DNA of 49,674 nucleotides from Pascua guehoae (lineage: Eukaryota; Basidiomycota; Tremellomycetes; Trichosporonales; Trichosporonaceae), in NCBI GenBank assembly GCA_001600415.1, contig BCJX01000016.1:112452-162125 (forward strand), read 5' to 3'. Of the stretch, positions 20,352-33,180 are shown piece by piece (the first letter of the stretch is position 1; every line of letters begins with the position of its first letter). Under the pieces are notes generated by a model. That model had not been told where the DNA came from. It saw only the letters and a list, made by a program, of their open reading frames with translations, and searched no databases. The position numbers and the translations under genes are program-made.

Positions 20352-23300
20352 GTGCGGCGACAGGGACCGCACTCGGGCGCGGGCTGGATCGCTGCGTGCG
20401 TGAACAGTGCTTGCGTGCATGGATCGTGCCGTGGCGACTCTGACGACGTGTCTTCTCGGGATCCCATTTCTAAAACCAACCCTCAATCCTCGATCAAGCA
20501 GGCCATCAAGCAAGCAAACAAGCTAGCAAGCCCCGCCACAGCCCCTTCTAGATGTTGTACACCATGCACCTGCGCATTTGTCCATGCTAGCATTTGTCCA
20601 GGTTGTGACCATGGTTTGACTGTTTACTGACCCCTTGAATCATCAGAGGCCGCGACGGCGCACAGGTCGCCCATCGGGCGCTGGGATAATCAGGACGCTC
20701 GCGTACGCTGCGACCAGGACACGCACGAGTCGGTATGCAAGCTTGCGCAACACAACCGTCAATGTGCATGTTTCCGGCTTACAGCGGCTCATCTTGTCAC
20801 CGAGCACGTCCGACTCGAGTCCAAGTCGCAGGCGTCCGACGCGTTCACGCAGGCTCAGCCAAAGACGGCGGCCCGGTACCGCGGACGTGCAAATGTCGCC
20901 TCGTTGGGTCGACGTGGATGAACTGCATGGCGGCGATACAGTCGGGAATGTCGCCAGCGTTGCGATCGAGGCAGTGGCCCAGCGGCATGTTGGGTGAGTC
21001 GCCGCCGCGGGCTAAGACGACGCCGAGAGTATCCCCACCACCCTCGTGACACGGAGACACGGCTGCGAGCGGCTGGGGCGAGGCGAATACCACCGACAGC
21101 TCATACTAATCTGGCCTGTCGTACCGCTGCATACTGCCGTCCGAAGAGGTCATGCTGGCCAGCAGCTGCACTGCCTGTGCACTTGGACAGGGGGTAGTGC
21201 GCAGGACAGCGAGTGGTCCCTATGGCGCCGGGTGATGATCGAACACGGTGAGTCCTTGGCTTGGATGGGTACGAAGATGGCTTGAGCGAGTGTGCGATGT
21301 GCGGGCACGTGTGGAGGGTTGGGTTGGATGGGACGGGTTGGGCGGGGTGTGTCGTGTCGTGCTTGGTCGCTCAGTCGTACTTGGTCACACTGGGCATACT
21401 CACTTGCACTCAATCGCACTCAGTGGACCTCAGTCGCACACGCTCGCACTCATCCCACTCATCCCACTCAATCCCACTCGCTCCCAAGTACCTCCGAGGT
21501 ACTCCCCCGAGAACCCTTTTCGATGCCAGACTTGTCTCCTCGCAGAAGCTCTGCCAAGTGCGCAGACGAGCTGTGTGGCACTTGGTCATGTACACTTATC
21601 AATCCGCTTGATTGCGGGGACAGTATCCGTCCATCCAACGGCAGACGGGAGTGGTCTGGCCGTGTCCCCCGTGCTTCCACGTACCGTGCTGCTCTGTAAC
21701 AGTAGACTGTATACCTGTTGGTTAGTCAGTAGGCATGTGGGTGTCGGGCGCAGTGTGTACGCGGCGAGGACAGTGGACGGGCACTCGGGAACTGGGCGGG
21801 CATGTTGCCTGGGCACCATCGCCACGTACAGAACCTGTCATAGTATGCAGATGATTGGTTTGGAAGTTGAGAAATAGCACGAGATAAAGCAGACGACTAG
21901 AGTGCTGAATGGGGTGGGGTGTAGACTGTCGTTCCAAGACAGTCCTGGATGGAATAGCATGACATGGGACAGATGGATGAGCACCGCACAGCGGTATGGG
22001 GCCATGCCCACAGGCGTGCGGCATCCACGTCGCCTCGCCGCGTCTACCTCCGTTTGCCAACAGGGCCATCACTCGACGTGAGGAGTTGGGCTATGTTACT
22101 ATGTGACTCTCTCCGAGTTGAATAATGTCTCTCCAACTGATGAGCGTTCACGCTCCTGCTGCGAGTGAGCAGGTTCGGACGCATCGAGACTACGTGGAGA
22201 GGTAGCGTCAATGAGGATGCAGCGAGCTTGGGGACCTAGGCAAGAAAGATTTCTGCTGTACGAGGGTTATTGGACTTCAAAGGGTCGGGGTATTAGGCAA
22301 TTGATTATACTCGACTGAGAATCATGGTGATTGGGAGCTGGTGAGGTATTGGGGGTGGGGGTGCCGCTCGAGCAACGGCGGAGCGGATTTCGACAGGAAA
22401 GACCGCAAAGGAGTGGGTGTGAGATATGCAGGTGCGACCAGAAAGTATCGGCACTGCCACCTTGAGCTCGATCGCAGGCCATGTTGAGCGAGGACACTCT
22501 CTACATCACTCCGATGGTACCAGTAGGATGCCATGCAGTAGGGTAACTTCTACCATATCGCAATGTCTACGATACACGTCAAGGACTACAGCCTCGGGTA
22601 TGCTTGACCCAAAGCCTCGAATCTTCTGCCTTGCGAGATAAAAGTCCCATGGTACGGGCGCGGCACGCAGCGGGGGTCGCCACCTTTGGGACGGCTGTAT
22701 ACGCCGGCTGATTAATGGTTGGTGGAATAATCTCTCAGGCGCGTTATAGACAGCTATTGGAGCCTTTGGATGGGGGAGTAGACGTAAGAAGAGCGGGTGT
22801 GTGGGTGTGGCGTATGTGAGTGAATTTCTCTACCACCGTGCAAATTCTTTGTCTGTTTCTTTTGCACGGTTCGGTTTCACGTTTCAGAAGTGAATCCGCG
22901 ACGTCTGCGAGTGCACCGAGTCTGCCCTCTGCACGGTATCTGGACACCTTCTTACAAGGAGCGCGCTGCCTCGTGGTATTAGTACAGCTGGTGGGTGTTA
23001 CTGATCAGATCGGCCAAGGTCTGATGAATAACCAAGGCTGCACGAGCGTGCCAGTGTTCCGCTAGGCAGGCTGTCGAGGGCAATGTCCGTAGAGCCCAAT
23101 GTCCGTCGAGACCAGTATCTGTCACGACGAATCGACGCGGTGTATTAGCAAGGACCTCGTCGGTGTTTGTCAGACGTCAATTGCCACTTGGGATTTAGTC
23201 GAGCAGTCAGCGTCACACAAGCCATCACCGTCACACGCATTCAGTGTCACACATGCACCGGCCTACGTACCTTGCAACATCGACTCCGTACCTCCTTCCG

Positions 23301-26300
23301 TTACAACCAGTCCCGCGTCAACACCCCCGGCAACCGTTCCCCGAGTTCCGGGGGCCTTCTCCGAACCCTCTGGGTAAGCAACATTGCAAAGCAGCAATAT
23401 TAGCCCGAGGTCGACCCAAACGCCACTAATGTACTTCTAATGACGTTGACTGTATCCAAGAACGACTTTTTTCGACACCGACGTGCTCGACCTAAATAAT
23501 TCACTTGGCAAGACCGACGTGGCGCAACCTGTCTCGTTGTCGCCTCCCACGTCGTCGTCGCCCGCTTGGGAAATTGTCTGCCACGTCGTGTTCCTCATCC
23601 TGGTGCCAGGTGCCTTTCCTATGCTCCGCTCCTGGGTGCAGCCCCTTTGCGGCCACTTTTCCGCCACCTTGAAACGCAAGGTACCCACATTCTCATCGCC
23701 GGCCGGCGACTGTGAACGCGTTTTGGTCGAACGCCGCCTTTTCTCATGGTGTACTTACACCGAGCTCGGGCTCGATTTGCTCGTCTTCCATCGAAACCAC
23801 CCCGGTATGAGCTTGGCTGACATGTTCTACCTGCGCACACCAACTTCCAACTCTCCATCTCCCACACGCCGTCGCCGACAAAAACGGACGAACGGCAAAA
23901 TGCGCATGCTCGCGTGGCAGGATCGCCGCTTGTCAGTTGAGTTAGACTCAAGGGCGTGCCGCGTGCCTCGACCTGGGACCTGGCCTGACAATGGGACCTG
24001 GTCGACAAAACGGCAGACCTGACGTCGTTGGCGACTGACTACCTCCGTTATCATCCATGACCTGAACATTGACCTGGCCGGACCTGACTGTCGTTATTCG
24101 AATGACTGAATGTGGACGGTGCACGACCGGACCTTTCGTACCTGTCCGGTTCCTGAGGTCTCGACGCCGGTCGTGGTCGGTCGTATGTAGTCGGGTCGGG
24201 TCTCGACTGTGAATGCGACGATACGTTGGTGGCTAGTCGTGCTCCTTCTGGTGGTACGGGAACTGGTCGAGACACCGGGTGTTCCCTTTGCACTGCCACC
24301 GGTGCAGCATCAACACACAACGCTGTCCCATAAACATTGCTCTCTGCCTTGTTCAGCTCCACGGCACGTTTCCCGCTTCGGAAGTGTGCGGTCCCATGCA
24401 GCAAGACGATTCTGGCCCCGAGTCGCTGGCTAATTTCTCTTCCGTCAGGTATCGGGGGCAGGGATGGAAGAGTGACATGATGCCGAGAGGTTTCCGGCAT
24501 CTGTCCGCTGTTTCCATACGCAGAGCTTTACGACGCCCCTGAGCTTTGAATACGATGGTTGCGTGGTGGCTCGACTCTACGCATGGGTTGGGATAGCGAA
24601 TGCGTCCCAAATTGTCAGTGTGTCCAACAGGCCGCACTCGACATGTCCCACCATGTCCCTCCCACCGTCAACGAGCGAATACCGCCTACGGAACAAAGTT
24701 GTTGACAGTGCACCGAGCAAGAGCAACCAACAGTCTTGTTCGTCACAAATGAGCTCACGTCGTCGGGGAGTTTCCGGGGTCCCGGGCATCCGGTGTGCCT
24801 TTGTACGAGAACAGAAGTCGCACATGTTCCCCAGCCCGCCGATCAGTGTGCATTACTAGAACGCATGATCGGGTGTCCCTCGCACCCGTTTACATAACGA
24901 CGTGGTATCGGGGGTGTTCATTGTTGTTCTATTTGGAACCTGATTACGACCATGTTACCATGCTACCATGCGAGAAAGCGAGGATTCGAGCATGTACTGT
25001 CGTCTGGCACGTCTGGGGGACTGGGTGCACGCGACCAGACTCCATGTGCATGTGCCAGACACCACGCGGCGCGTGGCGCGCTCGGAAATGCGTTAATGCG
25101 CCTCGCTTCGAGACATGTTTCTGATCGCGTTTTGTCTGATGTGCCCCAGATGATGCACGGCTGTGGTGCCTCTGGTGGCAAGACTGCAAAAAAACCCTGA
25201 GCACATGGGGACATGGCATGACTCTTCCAGTTGCCTGGGCGACCTGTTGTGCATGCCATGCCTCTGTGCGCATGGTGCAGACCACGTTCAATCGGGTTAA
25301 TTCGCTGGGGTTGCTTGTCAGGCGTGCAAGCGCCCGAGGTATGTACCCTTGTGCATATCGGCATATGCTTTCCGCTTTCCGCTTGGGGTCGTAGGTTGGG
25401 CTGGTCGGTAGACTTTTCGATGGCGTTCTGTACCAAACGCTTGGGTCGCATGTTCGCCACAATGCTGACTGATGATGGGCTTGGTGCTAGGCGGCTTGGG
25501 GCGGCTTGGGCGGGCCCGTATCGATGGTAAGACGGGTCGGTGGTCCGATGCTTAGCACGATAATGTATGAGACCAATCGGCCAAAAGGTCAATCAATCAC
25601 GGCGCCACGGGATCCCATATTGAGGCGGGGTGCGGGGAGCACAAGTGGCTTGGTTCCGGGAGCAAGGTGACACTTGGTGGCGCCGCGATCCGATTCCGCA
25701 ACGGCATCCTCTGTATCGTCGATCAGTATGGATTTGCATGATAGTTGCTGCATGTTGGCAGCGTACAAGTAGTGTGACCGTTGGTGGCAAGACTGGCGCC
25801 AGTGTAGTAGACTGCGGTCGGAGTTTTGGAAGCGTGGCGTGGGAGCTCTTTTAGTTTCTGGGACCAAGATTAAGTTGTGACGGCTGTGGCTTTTTACTGT
25901 GGCTGCAGGCCATTTTACAGTAGACCATGATTCAATGCGCAAGACCCGGGACGCGACCAAGAATGGCGCGGCGCACGCGGCAAGAGTGCGTATGCGTTTC
26001 CACTCAATGCTCCGAGGCAATCTCGCCGTCTACCGCAATTGAAACCAGAAGGCCCCATCTGGAAACGACGAGGCGATCCGCAATTCTTTCTTTGTCAATG
26101 AGCAATGTCAGCGCCGCCCGTGTGGCGCATGGGTCATCTTGATGCCTCCTGCGCGCAGCAAAGCCACAGCGTGCAGCATGGTTTCTTCTAGGCCGGACGA
26201 GAGCGGCCGAACGTATGTCATCTCGAGTGGCGGGGGACAAGGAACTCGTCGTGTCTTGTATTTTTTTTTTTTTTTTGTTATTTTGCTTTGCCCCCTGAAG

Positions 26301-26959
26301 AGACATGTCGTTTACCCATTTGTATGACGATTTTAAACTCCAGAGTCTATCTCTAGTGCCCTGTATCAAAAGCCGGTGAGTGAAAGCAGGGGTGGGCTGT
26401 GGTGAGATTTGTAGGCGTGGTAAAGAGGCAGGCAAATGTGTCTTGGGTGGCAGCAGATGCCGGCCTAGACACCACCAGTGTGGTCACGTCTCTCAGGGTC
26501 TTACCAATTTTGCTTGCTTGCTGCCCATTTTACGCTGGGCGGTGAGTCGGGAAGGCGCACTTGCAGGGTCCAAAACAGAGGCACTACAGTAGCAGCACAA
26601 TGTCCCCTCAGGGAAAAGCCATCCATCACATGGTGAAATACACTCCAAGGCGCCTGCCTGCCTGCACATGGCTGGTGCGGCCATTGCCGCCAAGTACCTT
26701 TTTTTTCTCCTATTCGATGTGACGTAAACCCGCAGAGGTTAGTCGATGTTCCCAACAACCTGAATACCACCTTCCCTCTCTGTCCAACCAAAAGGGGCCC
26801 TCTACCTGTAACCAGGGCGCACAGATGGGCCACCTCTTCTACCCTGTGTCCCTGTTCGCCTCGTTTTCCGGCCATTGACTGCTGGCTGGCTGCCCCCCCC
26901 CCCCCCCCCGTTTACATGGCTTGCCCCCCGTTAAGCCCCGTTCCGCGGCGGGTTGGTCT

Positions 26960-27101
26960 TACAGCCTCCGTCAAAAAGGTCCGTTAAGCGGCGCAGGGAT
27001 GCCGTGGCATGCTGCTCTGAGGTGCTGCTGAGAGGAGCGTTCGGCAGCACGAGACAGTATCACCCTGCGCCACTTAACGGACCTTATTGACGGAGGCTGT
27101 A
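26960..27101. mobile_element. 142-bp MITE-like element with 39-bp terminal inverted repeats
   Basis: The arms 26960-26998 and 27063-27101 are inverted copies with 37 of 39 matching bases (starting TACAGCCTCCGTCAA). They enclose a 64-bp centre that itself contains a small GTGCTGC/GCAGCAC inverted pair. The outermost bases read TA at each end, consistent with a TA target duplication around CAGCCTCC termini, as in Tc1/mariner-type MITEs. No transposase is encoded nearby. A structured RNA hairpin is the alternative. Confidence 0.72.
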
Positions 27102-28134
27102 CCAAGCTACCGGTCGCACTGTCTTGTCCTGTTCCCTCATTTAGCCCGGCCATGCATGCAAGCCAAGAAATGACCGGGACCTGGGATTGTTATTCTTCCC
27201 TGTCGTAAAATGGGTCATTATCCTGATCGCGCAGACACGCGCACGGCCCAAGGTTTGTCGCCTTACCGGGTCAAGCGTTTTGTGCATGTCTGCACAGAAA
27301 GTGGCCCGCAGCGGCACCGGGAAGGCGAGGCAAAGAATTGAAACCTGGTCACTCTCGACGACCGACTGCTGCTACTGCTGCTGCCTGCACTAGTTTGCTG
27401 CTAGCCCATCTGCATCTTGCACGCACGACAAACAACATCGCACACGCGCTGCTAGCAAACGATTCAGCTTGGACCCAAGTAGGAAGGAAGATTGGCCCAG
27501 GCTCGACGCCAGAGCTCCCTCCCCTTCACCTCGCGCTAGTCGTTCCTTGGCGCATCCTCGCTCGCTCGCTCGCCTCCCAGATCCCAGGTTGTACGTACGG
27601 CACTCGAGCACTTGGAACCGACGACAACCACCACACCATCACCACGCTAGGCAGGCACACCTCACACACTGCAGGCAGGCACCAGTGCTGCGTGCGATGC
27701 GACAAGACTAGAAACAGAAGCGACCAGCGACAACCACCACCACCACCACCACGACACACCCACATTGATTTCCTTCCTCCATCCTCACCATTCTCCTCTC
27801 TCCACCCCTCGTCATCTCGTCTCCTCCCTCCCTCTCCCCTTGCTCGTCTTCTATTCTCCCTCCTGCCCACCCCCGGCATCGAAACCAACCCCGCGTCTCT
27901 CGATACTGCGCGCACGGACTACGCTACTACCACTTGACGACACACCCAGGCGGACCACCGGAAACCCCCCACCTCCCCCATCCCCAGCGTTGCGTTGCGA
28001 CAAACGCTTAACTTGTGCTCAAATCGCACTCGACCTCTTGCATTCTTGAGCACTCGGACTCTGAACTCTCGGACATTTGCACGCCCTGGTTGCCCGGTGC
28101 ATCCACCCCCCGCCCCCCACCTTCCTCCACTCTT

Positions 28135-29206
28135 GGTGAGTCTGTGTGCGATGTCCTGTTGTGTTTGGCCGGCCGCACACCATGCATACCGGTGGCTGGG
28201 TGACACTCGCTTGTCTCTGCGAGCTCTTTGAGCCTCGGCCCGCCTTGACGCCCCCCTTCGTCGCCGAAGGCATTGGGAGTGACTTGCGTGCTTTTTGTTG
28301 GCAAGTGTACTCTGTGCAGCGTGACACATTGAGTACGTTTGTGGATGACGACGACGCGTGGTGTGGGGCTGGGCAAAATGTGCACGGATCTCCAGGTGTT
28401 GTTGCACCAACAGTCATCCAGGGCCGAGGATCGACAATAATGGCCAGTCACCACTTGGTTCTTTTCCACTCCACACACACACATTCCCCCCCACTCTCTC
28501 TCTCCACATTGGACACACTGTGCACTCGCAACAACTTGCTACCGCCCACTAGGTGCGGCCCGTGCAGCTCACTCTGTGTGCCAGTTGCGTTGCGTTGTTT
28601 TGTGCGGTGTGACGTACCTCAGATCCGAGATCGTCGAGGCTCGTGCGAAGGCAGAGACGGCATCGTTTGCCTGTTGTTCCCTTCACAAACACGATACCTC
28701 ACCAAACGGTCTCGGCCGGTCGGTACTAGCCGTGGTGTTGTGTGCCATTGCCACATGCAGCACGACCCACTCCAAGTCTTAAACCGGCCTTTCTTTCCCT
28801 TTTCCGTCCACAAGTTTCTTTGCACCCTCTCATTCCTTCGTTGCTCGTTGTCTTGCGCGCGCCCCAGTCTGTCCATCTACGCCCTGGACCTGATCTTCGT
28901 CGCCTGTGAGCTATCGTCCAACGACACGCAACGCTCTTCACAGCACAAGCGTACAAGCGCCTTGCGTCGACGACATGCTTGCTCCAACCTCGTTTGCAAC
29001 CATTCACGAGCACTGCGCACAGGCAGGGAAACTTTTATCAGACATCCACCGCTCAAGTTTGGCCAACGCACGCACACTACTCCACTTGCCCTCTTTTGGC
29101 TCCGTGCTGTTGGCACCACTAGCCCCGCGTTCAGCTGCTCGGACTTTCCCTTGACCACGCTTTAATGTCTAGCAACACCCAAACCGACCGCTGACACCAT
29201 CTCCAG
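28135..29206 (+). other. putative leader intron of the MHYT gene
   Basis: A strong donor (TTGGTGAGT at 28133-28141) and an acceptor with the local branch pattern (CTGACACCATCTCCAG ending at 29206) flank this stretch just before the MHYT start codon. If used, a roughly 1.07-kb intron lies in the 5' UTR. This is inference from splice signals only. Confidence 0.35.
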
Positions 29207-29242
29207 ACCCTACGGCTCCCCCGGCCTTAGAGGTTTCCCAGT

Positions 29243-32186
29243 ATGCCAACGTGGCCACCTGAATCAATCTGGGGTGGTGAGTTGGACAATCCTTGTCGCC
29301 TCGTCGCTAACAATGCCAGACAATGAAAAGCTTGTAGACTACTACAAGCGTCACCCTGTCCCTATTTCACCACAACCAGGTATCCTTGTGGCGTCCATTC
29401 TCGTCTCCATTCTCGGCTCGTATGCCACCCTTCTTGTGTTGGGTCGACGTACGTCGGCACGAGGGTTCCGCAACATGGTGCTTCTCATTCTGGCAGCCGT
29501 GTGTTTCGCGGCCGTCGCCGTCTGGGGAATGCACTTTGTGGGCATGACCAGTGTCTATCTTCACGCCACCCCAGGCGGAGCAGGTATCAAGGGTACCACA
29601 TGGTACTTGACAGTGAGTACACAGACACCCAAGCGATTGTGCTGGTCGACTAACACACGCCAGTTCTCGCCCGGCTTTACTGTAATGTCGCTCTTTATCC
29701 CTCTGCTTGCGACAATCTTTTCGTTTTGGTTCCTCGCGTCCGAGACCGAGTTTATCTGGTGGCGTGGTATCATTTCCGGTGTTATTACTGGCTTCACCAG
29801 TGAGTATGCCTGTCCGATCAAGCGCTGACAGTTCCTAGTCGGTCTCATGCACTACTCGGCCTCGTTTGCGATGCCCCTGTACCACCCGACGTACACGGCG
29901 GTCACTGTCGTCTTTGCGCTGGTTCTCGCCTGTGTGGCCGCGACAGTCGCTCTTGGACTCTTCTTCCGTCTGCGTGAGCAGTGGCAAGACTCGTTTTGGA
30001 AGCGCGGTATCTGTGCCATCTTCCTGGCAGCCGCCGTGTGCGGCATGCACTACCTCGGTATCGGTGGCGCGTCGTACCACGTCAAGGCGAGTCTGCCGCC
30101 GTCGCGGTACGGTGAGCTCGCACGCGGCAAGAGCCAGTCGACTCGCCTGTCGATTGCCATTGGTGTCATGTGCGGTGCTATTATCGCCATTTGTGTGGCC
30201 ATTGCTGTTGTCGACTACCTCATTCGTCGCGATATCCGCAAAAAGGCCCGCCACATTGTCGTCGCCAGCGCTGCCTTTGACCAGACTGGCAAGCTCCTCG
30301 TGCGCCACGACGGAACCATTCCCATGCAGATTATCCAGACCGACGCCGACCTGTCGCGCGTTCTGGGTGAGCTCGATCCCCGTCGGCCGACTTTCCAGTG
30401 GCTGTACCAGCTCTCGTTCAACTGGTCGGTCATTACGCCCTTTGTCCCGCGCATCCTGCGCGAGATTGCTGGGCGTGGAAAGAAGAATGACGGCCAGCCG
30501 CCAACCTCGGAGCGCAGCATGAACCGTTCGACATGGGAGCAGCTCCTCTTCCGCTCCCGCTTCGTCGAGGCCTGTGTCCTTCTCGCTCACCAGCTCGACC
30601 TCTCTATCGAGTCGCTCGGTGTCATGTTTGACCGTGTGCTCACCACGGGCACGCGTCAGACGCCTCCTGGTGAAAAGGGAGCCGACGAAAAGAACCCCAA
30701 GGCCGACGACGAGAGCTCGATTCACGGTATCACGCTCCACCTCCATGCTTCAGAGGGTGTCATGCTCTTCATTGTCCGCACCATTGGTCACGGCGCACCG
30801 GCAGCCCACGACGTCCCGTCGGCAAACCAGCAGCCCGGCATGTCGAGCGACAACATTGACTCGTACTTATCGCGCGGCTACCGTCTGACCGAGACGCGCT
30901 TCTTCTCCAAGACCCTTGCCGACAACATGGGTGTGTCCAAGCAGGAGATGGATGTTTTCCTCTCTGCCTGCAAGACGTATGCCAAGCGCGGTACGCGGCC
31001 AGTCGTTCAGGCCGGCGGTGCCTACCTGGGCCTCTTTGGTGTTCGCCCGGCTTCCGACTCTGGTCTTGACGTGCTCGTCTACAACTTTGCTCGCCACCAG
31101 ATCCCGGCCTACCGCCTTCCCGACGTCGGCTATCCGCTGTCGCCAACCATGCGAGACTTTGTCCAAGAGTGCGCACATCTCACCATGGGTGAAGTGCTGC
31201 GCAAGTGCAATGACGCTGTGCAAGAGGCAGAAGCATCCGACAACGGGTCGCAAGTCTCTCTCGACGAAACGCTCTACGAGTTCCAGGCGGCCATCGCCGT
31301 CGCCATCGAGGCGCTCACAACGGCGCTGCGATGCTGGCCCGACCTGCAGTCGACTGCTGTCCTGTCACCGGAAATCTTAGACCTGCCAACATCCGACTCG
31401 GACGACAAGGTGCCGGCGCAGATGATTGTGCTTGAGGTTGTGCTGGGCGCGCCCGAGGCACGTATCACGCCCGTCCAGTCGCGTGCATCGGGTGTGCAGG
31501 CACCTGGTGTGCGCTCTGGGCGTGCCGACTCGGACAAGCCACCCCCTCCCTTTGTCTACACGCCTTACAACCTGTTTACAAAGTCACAGACCATGCTCAT
31601 GCGCTCGCGCGGCTGCCAAGACTTTTGCCGCCTGACACAAGCAGACCTGGCGCGCCTGTACCCATTTGTTGCGAGCGATGTGGCTGCCGAAATGGACGAG
31701 GACGACAAGAAGGTTGACTCACTGCCGCCCAACCCGTTCGAGGCGAACAACAACCAGCTCAACAGCCGGTGGAACTCGCGCATCTCCAAGCTTTCGAAAA
31801 GCCTCTCGGTGGACACACGGGGCAACGCCGCCCCGAGCAGCATCAACTCTCCCTTGGACCCAGTCTCCCCAGGGAGCGATATCGATGGCGAGTCGTGCAA
31901 AGATCCGTCTAGTGTTGCATCGCTCATTGGCTCTGCAGGCTTTTCGGGACGTCGACCAAGCGAATTCGCATCAAGTCCCATTACGCCCACGCACAAGGGA
32001 TCCTCGTTCAAGATCCGCCGAGACAGCATCGACGACCTCGAGTCACAGTCGCGCAGCGACCTTCCCGGCCCGCCCCTGTACAACAGCATCCGCGCCGCGA
32101 CAGAGGGATGGTTTGGACGCTCGATGCAGGCAATGGAGCGCAACGACCGCGGCGGCCTGCTGCAGGGTGTCGACCTGGCAGAGTAA
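29243..32186 (+). CDS. MHYT-domain seven-helix membrane sensor-like protein, 936 aa
   Basis: Four exons (29243-29276, 29320-29612, 29664-29799, 29839-32186) total 2811 nt. The start is the first ATG after an in-frame stop at 29228-29230. The N-terminal 265 residues contain seven hydrophobic segments. Three carry the defining motif: MHFV (82-85, in WGMHFVGM), MHYS (158-161, in GLMHYSAS) and MHYL (224-227, in CGMHYLGI). In bacteria, MHYT domains are proposed metal-binding sensors of diatomic gases, usually fused to GGDEF/EAL output domains. Here the 670-residue cytosolic tail has no such domain. It opens with a predicted folded part (RKKARHIVVASAAFDQTGK, FIVRTIGHGAP) and ends in a Ser/Pro-rich disordered region. 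The phrase FDQTGKLLVRHDGTIPM recalls a PAS-like strand pattern, but I cannot assign it. Function in fungi is unknown to me; a membrane signalling role is inference. Confidence 0.85.
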
Positions 32187-33180
32187 GGCCGCGTGCTGGG
32201 GGAGAGAGGGTTTGGTGACGACGATACTGTAGATGGACGCAAGAGGGGCGGGCCTGTACCTGGGAGTGTTGTGGATAGCAGGCAGGATCAGGTCGCATCT
32301 CCCTGCTCCGTATTCCCTGTTAATATCTTGATGGGATGTACATATGTAATGCTGCAATCGGCAGTGGGCAGGGGGGTGGGGTGGATGACAGCGGAAGCAA
32401 GTGGAAAGTCAAGCACTGACAATCGAGACGTGTGTGAGTGACAATGAGGAAGAGTAGCGACCCGAGGGCTTGGGGTCGTGGTGGCAGTGTGGTCCAAGTT
32501 GAGAGTCTAGCACCCACGTCTGGCACCCACGCACTTGACAACGGTACGACATGATGCCCAACCGATGAGTTGGTACACTGGGCGGTATATCTACTCACGA
32601 ACATGTGCACAGGATCTCGCCAAACACAAGACACGCCCCATCAAGGTCTCCTATCCAGATATCCCAAGACGCCCGTGTCCACAACGTACAGCATGCGCCA
32701 CTCAACCCCCCCCCCCCCGGCCCGACGATGGAGCACATATTGTAGTCGGTGATGGTAAAACGCCCAAGTACGCCCAGCGTGATCGTGCCCGCGCGTGCCC
32801 GCGCGTGCGCGAGCGGGCCCACTCGGTCCGAAGAGTTGGGCCGGTTCAACAAAAAGGGACATGTGAGTAAAGGCCCACAGACAAAGCGAGGCTGGCAAGG
32901 CCGCTGGACATGGTGCAAGGCCCGTATGAACGGAGTACGCGAGTGGTGTCTCGGCATGGCGTCACCCGAGCGTCTGGCATGTCAAACGGGGATACCCTTC
33001 AGCGTACTGTGGCATCCTCGCTTGGCGTCGTATTGGGAAAGCTGCCCTCCAGTCCGCCATTCTACCTCACCCTTCCACCCCGCCGCTCTGCAACCCTGCC
33101 ACCTGCTACCTGCCACCTGTCCCTTGCCACCTCCCCCGCTCGCTCATTCATACGCGTCCCCATCTACCTCACACGATGCA
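32187..33180. other. convergent intergenic region
   Basis: This lies between the MHYT gene (+) and the FIST-like gene (-). It contains a C11 run at about 32706-32717 and a GC-rich palindromic patch, GCGCGTGCCCGCGCGTGCGCG, near 32791-32811. No gene is supported. Confidence 0.5.

Larger units (their letters stand above)
20352..29242. other. 8.9-kb gene-poor interval
   Basis: No recognisable coding gene, tRNA or transposon protein was found on either strand. The largest open frames (209 codons minus near 25000, 199 codons plus at 27338, 339 codons plus at 28146) have ordinary compositional bias and no motif I recognise. The interval contains one MITE-like inverted repeat (26960-27101), a poly(T) near 26260, a poly(C) near 26893-26909 and, from about 27700, C/T-rich sequence resembling the leader of the downstream gene. 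All other gene spacings in this window are below 1.5 kb. Confidence 0.6.

Noticed and set aside
21380..21490. CACTC-rich stretch as a tandem array or CRISPR-like repeat
   Set aside because: Units are irregular in length and sequence, with no conserved repeat/spacer alternation.
23483..24022. 179-codon ORF with a hydrophobic stretch (VCHVVFLILVPGAFPML)
   Set aside because: One hydrophobic segment in low-complexity surroundings and no family resemblance. It could be a decayed gene but cannot be supported.
24000..24200. recurrent GACCTG words as a possible repeat family
   Set aside because: Spacing is irregular and no longer unit is shared, so chance enrichment is likely.
28146..29165. 339-codon plus-strand ORF
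   Set aside because: No recognisable motif, many Cys/Ser/His residues typical of chance frames, and it overlaps the probable leader intron of the MHYT gene.
32780..32830. GC-rich palindromic GCGCGTGCCCGCGCG stretch as a terminator or CpG-type element
   Set aside because: Short, imperfect and common in this GC-rich genome. There is no T tract or associated gene end.
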